From Flavobacteriales bacterium (GTDB taxonomy: Bacteria; Bacteroidota; Bacteroidia; Flavobacteriales; TMED113), in contig PAWM01000016.1 in NCBI GenBank assembly GCA_002714185.1, forward strand, positions 102,045-161,787: a DNA stretch of 59,743 bases, in the 5' to 3' direction. This document shows positions 1-8,825 of the stretch, piece after piece. The stretch's first letter is position 1; each line of letters begins with the position of its first letter. The position numbers were made by a program, and so were the translations under genes. The notes under the pieces are model-generated. The model saw only the letters and a program-made list of their open reading frames with translations, was not told where the DNA came from and did not search any database.

Positions 1-686
1 ACTTTAACATTATCAAAAATAATTTCTCCAGTCACTGACCCTCTTAAAGACCACTTATTATGTGTTTCTGGGGTAGAAACACCTTCCATATCAGTTTCGA
101 CAATTAAACCTTTAATTCTATTATTTTCATTCTTTGCCTAAACTATTGCAACATCTGCAAAAGGAGAGTTAGAAATCCATAATTTTGACCCATTGAGTAA
201 AAAATAATCACCTTTGTCAATAAATTTACTTTCCATACCTCCTGGATTTGACCCATGATTTGGCTCTGTTAAACCAAAACAACCCATCAATTCTCCTGTA
301 GCAAGTTTAGGAAGATATTTGTTTTTCTGTGACTCATTCCCATAATTGTAAATGGGAAACATAACAAGTGACGATTGTACAGATGCGGTAGACCTAATTC
401 CTGAATCGCCTCTTTCTAATTCTTGCATAATCAAACCATAAGATATCTGATCTAATTCTGATCCACCATATTCTGTAGGGATAAAAGGTCCAAAACAACC
501 TAGTGAACCTAATTTAGGAATAAGGTCTTTTGGAAAGATACACGATTGACATGCTTCTTCAATAATTGGTGATATTTCTTTTTTAACAAAATCCCTAATA
601 GTTTTTCTAATTAATAAATGTTCATTAGTTAATAATTCATCCATTAAAAAATAATCGGGTGATTCAAAATTATCTTGATTAGCCAT
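1..686 (-). pseudogene. gcdH: Glutaryl-CoA dehydrogenase, interrupted by an in-frame TAG; continues off the window start
   Basis: Acyl-CoA dehydrogenase family flavoenzyme that would convert glutaryl-CoA to crotonyl-CoA in lysine/tryptophan breakdown. The 182-residue open part has family blocks: RSTASVQSSLVM, KYLPKLATGELMGCFGLTEP and GSKLWISNSP. The frame stops at TAG (138-140), where relatives have Trp in the V-W-A-K context. Reading through, the same frame stays open to base 1 and gives AKNEN, then HNKWSLRGSVTGEIIFDNVK, an excellent match to the next acyl-CoA dehydrogenase block. So one TGG-to-TAG change breaks an otherwise intact gene. The C-terminal half, with the catalytic Glu, lies outside the window. 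Family assignment is firm; whether the stop is real or an error cannot be told here. Confidence 0.85.
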
Positions 687-754
687 ATGTCATTGATTTT
701 GAAAACAAAAATAATAATTTAGCTTTATAGAATGATTTTTAATGAACATATTTT

Positions 755-1393
755 ATGGCTTTTTATTTAAACGACATACATACTATAATCCTATTTTTCT
801 CCATTTTTATGGCTAGCTTATTAATGTTTAATAATAAAGATCGATTACTATCTCTTTTGGAATACCCTTTTAACCAAAAATACTCACTACTTTATCATAG
901 AAAAGACTCAATACTATTTATAGTATTTAATTCAATTAATGTATTACTAGTTTTCGGAATTATTATTTCATTTTATTTATTATATCTCCAAAAGGAATTA
1001 TCTATCCAATTATTTCTTAAATCAATTATTATTTTACTGTTATTTTTCACTATAAAGTGCATTGGAATCTATTTTATAAATTGGGCATTTGAATTAAACG
1101 ATACTGCAAAAAAATACTATTATGGCTATACAACTAGCTTAATGTTTTGTACTATTATTTTTACACCCATTATATTTTTTATTTCATATTTATATCAGGG
1201 TAGTATGATAATAAATTTATCCTTTCCATTATTTATTTTATTCGCTTTTACATATTTTATTATGAAAGTTGTTTTAATATCAAGATTAAATCTATTTAAG
1301 ATTCATCTTATATTTTATAATATTTTGTACCTTTGTGGTCTTGAGTTATTACCTTATGTAATTTTATTTGAATTATTAAGGATAGTGAATTAA
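755..1393 (+). CDS. DUF4271 domain-containing membrane protein
   Basis: A 212-residue hydrophobic protein with about six membrane segments spread over its whole length and short polar loops such as YPFNQKYSLLYHRKD near residues 37-52. The sequence and its position directly before a uroporphyrinogen-III synthase gene match DUF4271, a Bacteroidota-specific inner-membrane family of unknown function often found beside hemD. It starts the + strand run and is divergent from gcdH; the 68-bp gap at 687-754 must hold both promoters. Function is not known. Confidence 0.7.
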   Translation: MAFYLNDIHTIILFFSIFMASLLMFNNKDRLLSLLEYPFNQKYSLLYHRKDSILFIVFNSINVLLVFGIIISFYLLYLQKELSIQLFLKSIIILLLFFTIKCIGIYFINWAFELNDTAKKYYYGYTTSLMFCTIIFTPIIFFISYLYQGSMIINLSFPLFILFAFTYFIMKVVLISRLNLFKIHLIFYNILYLCGLELLPYVILFELLRIVN

Positions 1394-1413
1394 TTTTTAG
1401 CCCCTGTTGTATT

Positions 1414-2163
1414 TTGAAAAAAAGAATAAAAGTTTTAATCGCCCAACCTGTTCCTAGTAATGTGAATTCACCTTTCCATGACTTAGCGAAAAAACAAAAT
1501 TTAAACATAGTATTTAATCCTTTTTTATCTATTGAAGGTGAAACTGTTAAAAATATACGGCTCAAAAAAATCAGTATTCCAAAATATACTTCTCTAATTT
1601 TAACTAGTCGAAATGCAGTAAATCATTATTTTAGAATATGTGACGAAATGCGCATAACAGTTCCCAACTCTATGAAGTACTTTTGCATTTCCGAAGCAGT
1701 ATCATATTATCTGCAAAAATATATTGCTTACAGAAAAAGGAAAATCTATTCTTCAAATAATAATTTTGATGAATTAATAGAATTAATGGAAAAACATGAA
1801 GACGAAAAATTTTTACTAGTTTCTTCTAATTTTATTAAAGAATCATATTTAAATGCTTTAAATAAAAGTAATATCGAATATACTAGAGGTGAATTTTTTA
1901 AAACAGTTTCAACTGACCTTTCTAAAGTCAAGATTAATACTTTTGATATTATGGTTTTCTATAGTCCCAGAGACATAGATTCTCTGTATGAGAATTTCCC
2001 AAAATACGAACAAAAAAATACAAAAATTGCAGTCTTTGGAGAAGCAACAAATCAGGCAGCAGTAAATGCAGGATTAAATATTGATATACAAGCTCCAAAT
2101 ACTAAATACCCATCAATGAGTATGGCTTTAGAAGCATTTCTAAAAGAAAATAAATTACGTTAA
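1414..2163 (+). CDS. hemD: Uroporphyrinogen-III synthase
   Basis: Closes and flips ring D of hydroxymethylbilane to give uroporphyrinogen III in tetrapyrrole synthesis (cytosolic). The 249-residue protein has the two-lobed HemD pattern: an N-terminal half with YTSLILTSRNAVNHYF and a C-terminal half with FDIMVFYSPRDIDSL followed by AVFGEATNQAAVNAGL. Family conservation is low, so the call rests on these blocks, the length and the DUF4271 neighbour. The start is TTG at 1414; no ATG fits before the conserved VLIAQPVPS. It is followed by rnpA within 10 bp, probably in one operon. Confidence 0.8.
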   Translation: MKKRIKVLIAQPVPSNVNSPFHDLAKKQNLNIVFNPFLSIEGETVKNIRLKKISIPKYTSLILTSRNAVNHYFRICDEMRITVPNSMKYFCISEAVSYYLQKYIAYRKRKIYSSNNNFDELIELMEKHEDEKFLLVSSNFIKESYLNALNKSNIEYTRGEFFKTVSTDLSKVKINTFDIMVFYSPRDIDSLYENFPKYEQKNTKIAVFGEATNQAAVNAGLNIDIQAPNTKYPSMSMALEAFLKENKLR

Positions 2164-2170
2164 ATTATTG

Positions 2171-2548
2171 ATGACTATTTTATTTTCTAAGAAAAAATTA
2201 TCCAAAAAATCGATAGATGATCTTTATCAAAATGGTTATCATCTTAAAACAGAACATCTAACATTTAAATGGAAACACGAAAAAGGAGATGCTACTAATT
2301 CTAGTAAATTAATAATCAATGTCTCAAAAAAAAAAATTAAAAAAGCTGTCGACAGAAACTACATAAAAAGAATCATTCGTGAATCGTATCGCATCAATCA
2401 GTTAATCATTAATAAATTTGTCACACTACCAAATCAAATAATAATAATAATATATAATAAAAGTAGTATGCCGAAGTTTGATGAATTAAATGCAGAATTT
2501 GTAACTTTATTTAATCATATTAAAAAAAAATTAAATGAGAATCATTAG
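2171..2548 (+). CDS. rnpA: Ribonuclease P protein component
   Basis: Small basic subunit that helps the RNase P RNA cut 5' leaders from pre-tRNAs. The 125-residue protein has the family signature around VDRNYIKRIIRESYR (the RNxxKRxxRE motif), preceded by the lysine-rich strand INVSKKKIKKA. ATG at 2171 is preferred to the TTG one codon earlier. The 3' end overlaps yidD by 14 bp, the common rnpA-yidD arrangement. rpmH is not in front of it; hemD takes that place. Confidence 0.9.
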   Translation: MTILFSKKKLSKKSIDDLYQNGYHLKTEHLTFKWKHEKGDATNSSKLIINVSKKKIKKAVDRNYIKRIIRESYRINQLIINKFVTLPNQIIIIIYNKSSMPKFDELNAEFVTLFNHIKKKLNENH

Positions 2549-2753
2549 TGTTATTTTTATTTATATAATTAAAATATATCAACTTATAATCTCACCTGTT
2601 TTAGGAAGTAATTGTAGATATCATCCCACATGCTCAAACTATTTTATACAATGCTTGGAAAAATATAATATAATAACTGCAATATATCTTGGCTTTAAAC
2701 GTATAATTAAATGTCACCCCTTCGGGGGCTCCGGATACGACCCTATACCATAA
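2535..2753 (+). CDS. yidD: Membrane protein insertion efficiency factor YidD
   Basis: A 72-residue protein with an N-terminal hydrophobic/amphipathic helix (residues 1-25) and the conserved cysteine block CRYHPTCSNY, followed by a GFKRIIKCHPFGGSGYDPIP ending, both diagnostic of YidD. It is thought to help YidC insert inner-membrane proteins. It overlaps rnpA by 14 bp, so the two are probably translationally coupled. Confidence 0.92.
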   Translation: MRIISVIFIYIIKIYQLIISPVLGSNCRYHPTCSNYFIQCLEKYNIITAIYLGFKRIIKCHPFGGSGYDPIP

Positions 2754-2767
2754 AACACCTATTAATT

Positions 2768-4405
2768 ATGAAAAAACTGAAACTTCCCATCTTTATTTTA
2801 GCATCTTTACTAATTCTTAGTTCTTTAGTTTCTAATTATTTTGAAATAACAAAAAACCTAGAAATTTTCAATAACATCTATCGAGAATTGGAAAAATCAT
2901 ATGTCGAAAAGCTAAACCCAGGTGAGCTCATGGAAAAAACGATTGATAATATGTTAAATACTCTTGATCCATGGACAGTTTATATACCTGAATCTGAAGT
3001 AGAGGATTATAGAGAAAGGTCAATAACAGGTGAGTATGGAGGTATCGGCTCTAAAATCCGAAAAGTTGATAATTATGTAGTCATCGCAGAGCCATTTCAG
3101 GGCTCTCCTGCTGATAAAGCAAACTTAAAAATTGGTGATAATATTATTGAAATAAATGGAGAAAAAATGATTGACTTAGGCACAGAAGATGTAAGTGAAT
3201 TATTAAGGGGGTCACCTGGAACAAATGTTCAAATAACACTAAAATCACCTGAGGGAAACATAAAATCAGTGGACATTACTAGAGAAAAAATACAAACCAA
3301 AACCGTTCCACATTATGAATTGCTAATCAACAATACAGCATATATTAAATTATCTCAATTTAAACGTAAATCTGCAAAAGAAGTTGAAAATGCACTTGTG
3401 GAATTAGATAGTTTATCTGATGGGCAACTAAATGGACTAATTCTAGATTTAAGAAACAACCCTGGAGGGCTCTTAAGAGAATGTCTACAAATAGTAAACT
3501 TATTTGTACCAAAAAATGATACTATCTTAACAGCTAAAGGTAAAAATGCATCATGGAATAAAACATATGTAACTAAGAAAAATGCTTTATATGAAAACCT
3601 TCCTGTGGTTGTTTTAATAAATGAAAATTCCGCTTCTGCATCAGAAATTGTAGCTGGTTGTCTTCAGGATTTAGATCGAGGCCTTGTACTAGGCCGCACC
3701 TCTTTTGGAAAAGGTCTTATACAACAAAATCAAAAATTAGCATATAATACTCAATTAAAATTAACTGTTGCTAAATACTACACACCTTCGGGCAGATGTA
3801 TTCAAAATAGCCATACTGATCAAAAAGGAAAGAGAAAAAATATTGAAGATAGTTTAAGAAGTGTCTTTACAACTAATAATGGAAGAACAGTATATGGTGG
3901 AGGGGGAATTAACCCTGATATAGAAATGAGAAAACTAGAACGACCAGAAATAGTATTTTCACTAATTAAAGACAATCATATTTTTAAATTTGGCAACTTA
4001 TTATTTCCAACAATAGATTTTCCCGAGTCACCAAAAGAATTTAAACTTCCTATTGACACCTATGAAAAATTTGAAAATTATTTACAGGAAGATGGCTTTA
4101 ATTTTTCAGTTTATTCTGAAGAGATAATATCCTTACTAGAAGAATCCTTAGATTCCGAAAAATACTTGGAAAGCATGAAAGACGATATTGAATTATTAAA
4201 AGAAAATATCCTGAAAAATAAAAAAGAAGATTTAATTCGATATAAAAAAGATATTAATAAAATAATATCCAATGATATGATTTTAAGGCAGTTTTATAAT
4301 CATGGTGTTATAGAATATAATCTTTTATCAGACCTATATATAATAGATGCAATGGAAATTCTTGAAAAAAAAGTAAATTATTCTAAAATGCTCACTAAAG
4401 AATAA
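2768..4405 (+). CDS. S41 family C-terminal processing peptidase
   Basis: Periplasmic serine protease with the order signal anchor (residues 5-22), CtpA-like N-terminal domain, PDZ domain (about 80-165, starting at the GEYGGIGSKI stretch) and S41 catalytic domain. The Ser/Lys dyad is visible in NENSASASEI (about Ser290) and FGKGLIQ (about Lys315), 25 residues apart as in Tsp/CtpB. The frame is open from 2711, but ATG 2768 puts the signal peptide MKKLKLPIFILASLLI at the N-terminus and avoids overlap with yidD. A C-terminal helical extension of about 150 residues follows the peptidase core. Confidence 0.9.
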   Translation: MKKLKLPIFILASLLILSSLVSNYFEITKNLEIFNNIYRELEKSYVEKLNPGELMEKTIDNMLNTLDPWTVYIPESEVEDYRERSITGEYGGIGSKIRKVDNYVVIAEPFQGSPADKANLKIGDNIIEINGEKMIDLGTEDVSELLRGSPGTNVQITLKSPEGNIKSVDITREKIQTKTVPHYELLINNTAYIKLSQFKRKSAKEVENALVELDSLSDGQLNGLILDLRNNPGGLLRECLQIVNLFVPKNDTILTAKGKNASWNKTYVTKKNALYENLPVVVLINENSASASEIVAGCLQDLDRGLVLGRTSFGKGLIQQNQKLAYNTQLKLTVAKYYTPSGRCIQNSHTDQKGKRKNIEDSLRSVFTTNNGRTVYGGGGINPDIEMRKLERPEIVFSLIKDNHIFKFGNLLFPTIDFPESPKEFKLPIDTYEKFENYLQEDGFNFSVYSEEIISLLEESLDSEKYLESMKDDIELLKENILKNKKEDLIRYKKDINKIISNDMILRQFYNHGVIEYNLLSDLYIIDAMEILEKKVNYSKMLTKE

Positions 4406-4424
4406 TTAATAAATAATTTTTGAT

Positions 4425-5732
4425 TTGAACAAGCAAACTACTATAGTAACAATTAATAGTTATTTATTATTACTTCTTTCATTTTTCATTACTATTTCTG
4501 TATATGTTACAGATGTTATTATATGTTTACTGGTTCTTTCTTGGCTTTGTAGTGGTAATTTAAAAAAAAAAATAAAATCAATTTCTCACGACCCATTAAT
4601 ATATCCCTCTGTTTGTTTTTTTATTTATTCTTTGATTAGTTATTGTTGGTCCGATAGCTCCATCATTAATAATACTATGCAAAAACAATTATTACTACTG
4701 CTATTACCTATTCTATATACATTAGATTATAATAATAATCATATTCAAAACTATAAAAAAACATTTCTTTTAGGTTTGATTATAAATATTATACTATCAA
4801 TTACAACATTATTTTCTCCTAATAATATTTTTTTCAAAAAAGGACATTATGATACAAATTTATTTTTGCATGGATTCTTAGATCATTTTGATTATGCTAT
4901 TTTTCTATGCTTTGGTATTTTGATAATTTTATCTTATATCAAGAAAATAAACTTTTTAAAATACTTTATATTAATTATTATTTTTTTAATTGCATTACTT
5001 AACTCATATGGGCGAGTTGGTATTATATCTTTATTAATATTTTTTCCTATTTATATATTATTATTTTCCACATCAAAAACTAAATACTATTTACTATTAG
5101 TTGTATTTTTTATCACAACTTGTTCTTATTATATTTTTAGTCCTTTTCAAAATCGAATCCATCAAACAATAGCGAGTATTAATTTAATCTACAATAAACC
5201 ATCTTTTAAAGAAAAAGTAGAAAATGATGCAGCTTATATGGCAATGAATGACACCTTACCGAAAGAGTACTTTATATCTGAAATACTGAAAAATAATGAC
5301 TGGAGCGAAGAAATTAATAAAAAATCACCTGAATACGAAACTAGTATTGGTCAGCGATACTTATATATTAAAAACTCCTTTCAGCTCATAAGAAAGAAAC
5401 CTATTAGTGGAATGGGATCTAATAGTTTTGAAGAAGTTTATAACAAATTACACCCTAACTTAGATACAATAAAGCACCCTCATAATAATTATATTTTTAT
5501 TTTAATTGAATTAGGAATAATAGGTCTATTTCTTATGCTCTATATTTTCTATCGCAAAATTTTAATTTTCTTTTCATCAGATAAAAAGGATTTTTTGCAA
5601 TTAATTTTCCCATTATTTTTTCTATGGATTATGTTATTTGATAATTATTTTTTAAATCACAACACATTAGTGTTTTTTTGTTTGTTTTCTTTTATCTTAT
5701 ACAATAAAGATCGAAAATACAATCAATCATAA
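4425..5732 (+). CDS. O-antigen ligase / Wzy-type polymerase family membrane protein
   Basis: A 435-residue protein with about ten membrane segments and one large periplasmic loop (about residues 245-340). After the loop comes the family signature GMGSNSF, then HPHNNYIFILIELGIIGL, as in WaaL/Wzy proteins that join or polymerise undecaprenyl-linked glycans. The specific substrate cannot be told. Start is TTG at 4425. The 3' end overlaps the convergent alr gene by 10 bp. Confidence 0.75.
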   Translation: MNKQTTIVTINSYLLLLLSFFITISVYVTDVIICLLVLSWLCSGNLKKKIKSISHDPLIYPSVCFFIYSLISYCWSDSSIINNTMQKQLLLLLLPILYTLDYNNNHIQNYKKTFLLGLIINIILSITTLFSPNNIFFKKGHYDTNLFLHGFLDHFDYAIFLCFGILIILSYIKKINFLKYFILIIIFLIALLNSYGRVGIISLLIFFPIYILLFSTSKTKYYLLLVVFFITTCSYYIFSPFQNRIHQTIASINLIYNKPSFKEKVENDAAYMAMNDTLPKEYFISEILKNNDWSEEINKKSPEYETSIGQRYLYIKNSFQLIRKKPISGMGSNSFEEVYNKLHPNLDTIKHPHNNYIFILIELGIIGLFLMLYIFYRKILIFFSSDKKDFLQLIFPLFFLWIMLFDNYFLNHNTLVFFCLFSFILYNKDRKYNQS

Positions 5733-6838
5733 TATATTCGCTTGATTCTCTTTGATAAAGTAGCTAAGATTTCGTAGGGAATAGTATTTAATTCACTTGC
5801 AAGATTCCAAATAGACCTTTCCTTACCAAAGTATATAACTTCATCACCATCATTAATCATATTAGTGTTATATAAACTTGTAATATCAATAGCACAACTA
5901 TCCATAGAGATATTACCAACTGTTGGTAATAAATGCCCTTTAAAATAAAACTTTAAAGTACCATTACCCCAACTCCTCTGTAGACCATCAGCATATCCAA
6001 ATGGTATAATTGCAATTTGCATTTTCTTTTTAACTACAAATTCTCTACTATATCCAACAGTATCATTTATATTCAATTCTCTAATTTGAGCAATTTTACA
6101 TCTCAACTCTAATATGGATTTTAGATTTGAATTTTTAAAACCAGTATATAGTGCAATACCTATGCGTAGGTGGTCAAATTGATTAATCTTACTTGAAAAG
6201 TACTTAAATCCAAATGAATTTAATATGTGAGTATGAATATGATATTGGAAGTTTGTATCAAAAAGTTTTTTGATTTTTAAAAATTTATTTATTTGAACAT
6301 CTGTAAATCTATCATGATGCCTGTTTTCAGCTGAAGATAAATGAGAATAAATAGATCGAATTACTATTTTTTTTGAACTACTTTGAATTAATTTAATGAT
6401 ACTTGATAAATCTGATGGATTAACACCCCACCTGTTCATGCCTGTATTAATTTTTATATGGATAGGAATCAATGTAGATGAAGCTTTTGTATTTGTTTTA
6501 ATTATACTTAATAATATCTCTTTTTTATTTACAACTGGTTCTAAATTATACTCAATTATTTTTTCAACACTATCAACTGTGGTATTCATAACCATAATTG
6601 GGCCTTTAATTCCATTATCTCTCAATCTAATACCTTCTTCAAAATCTGCAACACCAAAATAATTAACTCCTAATTTAGAAAGTTTTTTTGCTATTAAAAT
6701 ATCACCACAACCATATGCATTTGCCTTTATCATTGCAATTATTGAAGATGATTTTATATTCTCTTTAATAATTTGAATATTACTATGTAGCTGAGAAAAG
6801 TTAATATATAAACATGTACTATATAATTCTTTTTGCAT
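5723..6838 (-). CDS. alr: Alanine racemase (stand-alone)
   Basis: PLP enzyme that makes D-alanine for peptidoglycan. The PLP lysine is in IAMIKANAYGCG near the N-terminus, the second active-site Tyr region is VGYSREF, and the C-terminal domain carries GNISMDSCAID. About 371 residues, full length for Alr; it is not fused to MurF, as it is in many Bacteroidota. The frame is open from 6862, but ATG 6838 (MQKELYST) leaves tdk intact upstream and fits the family start. Likely co-transcribed with tdk. Confidence 0.92.
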   Translation of the reverse strand: MQKELYSTCLYINFSQLHSNIQIIKENIKSSSIIAMIKANAYGCGDILIAKKLSKLGVNYFGVADFEEGIRLRDNGIKGPIMVMNTTVDSVEKIIEYNLEPVVNKKEILLSIIKTNTKASSTLIPIHIKINTGMNRWGVNPSDLSSIIKLIQSSSKKIVIRSIYSHLSSAENRHHDRFTDVQINKFLKIKKLFDTNFQYHIHTHILNSFGFKYFSSKINQFDHLRIGIALYTGFKNSNLKSILELRCKIAQIRELNINDTVGYSREFVVKKKMQIAIIPFGYADGLQRSWGNGTLKFYFKGHLLPTVGNISMDSCAIDITSLYNTNMINDGDEVIYFGKERSIWNLASELNTIPYEILATLSKRIKRIYYD

Positions 6839-6846
6839 ACTACATT

Positions 6847-7371
6847 TTATTTGAAATAACAAGTACTACATAATGCTTCATATTCGCTAGAATTACCAAT
6901 TAATACTTGAGTGTTATTAAGATGATTTTTTCTGTGTGAATAACTAGCGGGTCTTCCACAATGATTACATCTAGCTGTCAAAACTGTAGTCGAGCTAGCA
7001 ATACTACTAATTTCTTTCATATAGCCAAATGAGCGATTTAAATAATCTTTATCTAATCCAGCGACAATAATAGTTATCTGTTTAGAGGCTAAATATTCTA
7101 TGTCGACAATAATCGATTTACTAAAAAATTGTGCTTCATCTATACCCACTACTTTAATGTCTTTAATTTGTGTAAAAATTTCTGATAACTTATTAACCCT
7201 AATACCTTTTTCAAATACACCATCATGAGTTGAAATATTATTCAATTGATCTCGAGTATCTACTCTAGGTTTGACTAATAAATACTGTTTATTGGTTGCT
7301 TTCAAACGATTTAATAGCTCTGTTGTTTTTCCAGCAAACATACACCCAGTGATAACTTGAATGTCTTTCAT
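6847..7371 (-). CDS. tdk: Thymidine kinase
   Basis: Type II thymidine kinase (174 residues) that phosphorylates thymidine for salvage. Visible motifs: P-loop GCMFAGKT (residues 9-16), VVGIDEAQFF as the Walker B region, and the structural zinc site CNHCGRPASYSHR paired with CSTCYF at the C-terminus. First gene of a two-gene minus unit with alr, divergent from rsmI; the shared promoter region is 7372-7417. Confidence 0.95.
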   Translation of the reverse strand: MKDIQVITGCMFAGKTTELLNRLKATNKQYLLVKPRVDTRDQLNNISTHDGVFEKGIRVNKLSEIFTQIKDIKVVGIDEAQFFSKSIIVDIEYLASKQITIIVAGLDKDYLNRSFGYMKEISSIASSTTVLTARCNHCGRPASYSHRKNHLNNTQVLIGNSSEYEALCSTCYFK

Positions 7372-7417
7372 GTGAAGTTTAAATTATAATGACTAAATTA
7401 GTGATTTCATAAATACT

Positions 7418-8089
7418 ATGGAAAAAGTTATTCATATAATTCCCACACCTATTGGAAACCTAGAAGATATTACTCTTAGAGCAATTAATCTATTAAAAGA
7501 TGTAGATATCATTCTAGCAGAAGATACTAGAACAACAAAAAAACTATTAAATAAATATGATATAACTAATAAAATGATTTCATATCACTCATTTAACGAA
7601 CATAAAACTTTAAAAAATCTAATTCATAAAATAATGAATGGAGAACAGCTTGCCTTAGTATCAGATGCAGGAACTCCTGGAATTTCTGATCCTGGTTTTT
7701 TATTGATTAGAGAATGTATAAAAAATAATATTTCTATTAATTGCTTACCTGGTCCCACCGCTTGCATTCCAGCTCTAATTCAATCAGGTATTCCATGTGA
7801 TCGTTTTATTTTTGAAGGTTTTCTACCTGTTAGAAAAGGAAGAAAAACTCGCTTATTAAATATAATTAATTGCAAAACAACTAGTATCATTTACGAATCT
7901 CCTCACCGTATATTAAAAACATTGAAAGAATTATATCAATATTGTCCTGATAGGCAGATTGTAGTATTAAAAGAGTTAACTAAAATACATGAAACTACCT
8001 ACAGAGGCTCTATGATAGATATTATAAATATCCTTTCGCAATCTAAAATAAAAGGTGAATTTATAATAATACTAAATGGTAAAAACTAA
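7418..8089 (+). CDS. rsmI: 16S rRNA (cytidine(1402)-2'-O)-methyltransferase
   Basis: Tetrapyrrole-methylase-fold enzyme that 2'-O-methylates C1402 in the ribosomal decoding centre using SAM. The 223-residue protein shows TPIGNLEDITLRAINLL, EDTRTTKKLL, SDAGTPGISDPG and LPGPTACIPAL, the full set of RsmI blocks. The 3' end overlaps the next gene by 14 bp. Confidence 0.95.
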   Translation: MEKVIHIIPTPIGNLEDITLRAINLLKDVDIILAEDTRTTKKLLNKYDITNKMISYHSFNEHKTLKNLIHKIMNGEQLALVSDAGTPGISDPGFLLIRECIKNNISINCLPGPTACIPALIQSGIPCDRFIFEGFLPVRKGRKTRLLNIINCKTTSIIYESPHRILKTLKELYQYCPDRQIVVLKELTKIHETTYRGSMIDIINILSQSKIKGEFIIILNGKN

Positions 8090-8825
8090 TAATCCTTTAA
8101 TCATTGCAGGCCCATGTGCTATAGAATCAAAAAATCAATTTTTTAATATAGTCGATGAAATTTATACATTTACTGATATCATTCGTGCAGGTGTATGGAA
8201 AGGCAGAACATCCCCAAATGACTACTCAGGTGTTGGAGAGAGGGGATTAAATTGGGCACAGAAAGTTCAAAATAAATATAGTATCCCTGTAGCTATTGAA
8301 GTTGGTACAACGAAGCATATTGAATTAGCATTAAATTATAATATTAAAATTTTATGGATAGGTGCTCGAACCACAGCCAACCCATTTGCAATACAAGAAA
8401 TAGCCGAAAGCCTTAAAGGAGTCGATGCGGAAATTTGGGTAAAAAATCCTATAATTGCTGATGTTAAATTATGGGCAGGTGCAATTGATCGCTTAAAAAA
8501 TCTTGGAATAAAAAAATTAAAAACTATACATAGAGGATTTTACTCTGACAAAAAAAATAATTTAAGAAATGATCCTAAATGGGATTTATTATACGAATTT
8601 CAAAAAATACACCCCGATTTACCTATCATTTCTGACCCAAGTCATATTGCTGGAAATAGTAAATACATAGAGCAAATTAGTAAACAAGCTATGCAAAAAA
8701 ATATTAATAAATTTATGATAGAAGTACATAATTTTCCACATAAAGCATTAAGTGATAAACAACAACAAATATCACCAAAAGAGTTTAAAATTCTTCTAAA
8801 GAAATTAAAAATATATTCTCGTTAA
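8076..8825 (+). CDS. DAHP synthase-family protein without the chorismate mutase domain
   Basis: Likely 3-deoxy-7-phosphoheptulonate synthase, first step of the shikimate pathway. It resembles the catalytic half of the Bacteroidota bifunctional DAHP synthase/chorismate mutase: IIAGPCAIES, WIGARTTANPFAIQEIA, KTIHRGF, SDPSHIAGN and a C-terminal EVHNFPHKALSD. At 249 residues it ends there, so the mutase domain is absent. The PEP-binding motif, usually KPRT, reads KGRT (Lys42-Gly43-Arg44-Thr45). KDO-8-P synthase is a related alternative, but the overall match to the bifunctional enzyme is better. The 3' end overlaps convergent dnaG by 4 bp. Confidence 0.8.
   Translation: MVKTNNPLIIAGPCAIESKNQFFNIVDEIYTFTDIIRAGVWKGRTSPNDYSGVGERGLNWAQKVQNKYSIPVAIEVGTTKHIELALNYNIKILWIGARTTANPFAIQEIAESLKGVDAEIWVKNPIIADVKLWAGAIDRLKNLGIKKLKTIHRGFYSDKKNNLRNDPKWDLLYEFQKIHPDLPIISDPSHIAGNSKYIEQISKQAMQKNINKFMIEVHNFPHKALSDKQQQISPKEFKILLKKLKIYSR

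Noticed and set aside
2711-2767. N-terminal extension of the S41 peptidase
   Set aside because: These codons overlap yidD in another frame and would bury the signal peptide; ATG 2768 is the better start.
6396-6662. Open frame on the + strand inside alr
   Set aside because: It is antisense to a well-conserved enzyme and has no recognisable features; similar antisense frames in leuS, ispG, rlmN, uppP and umuC were rejected for the same reason.
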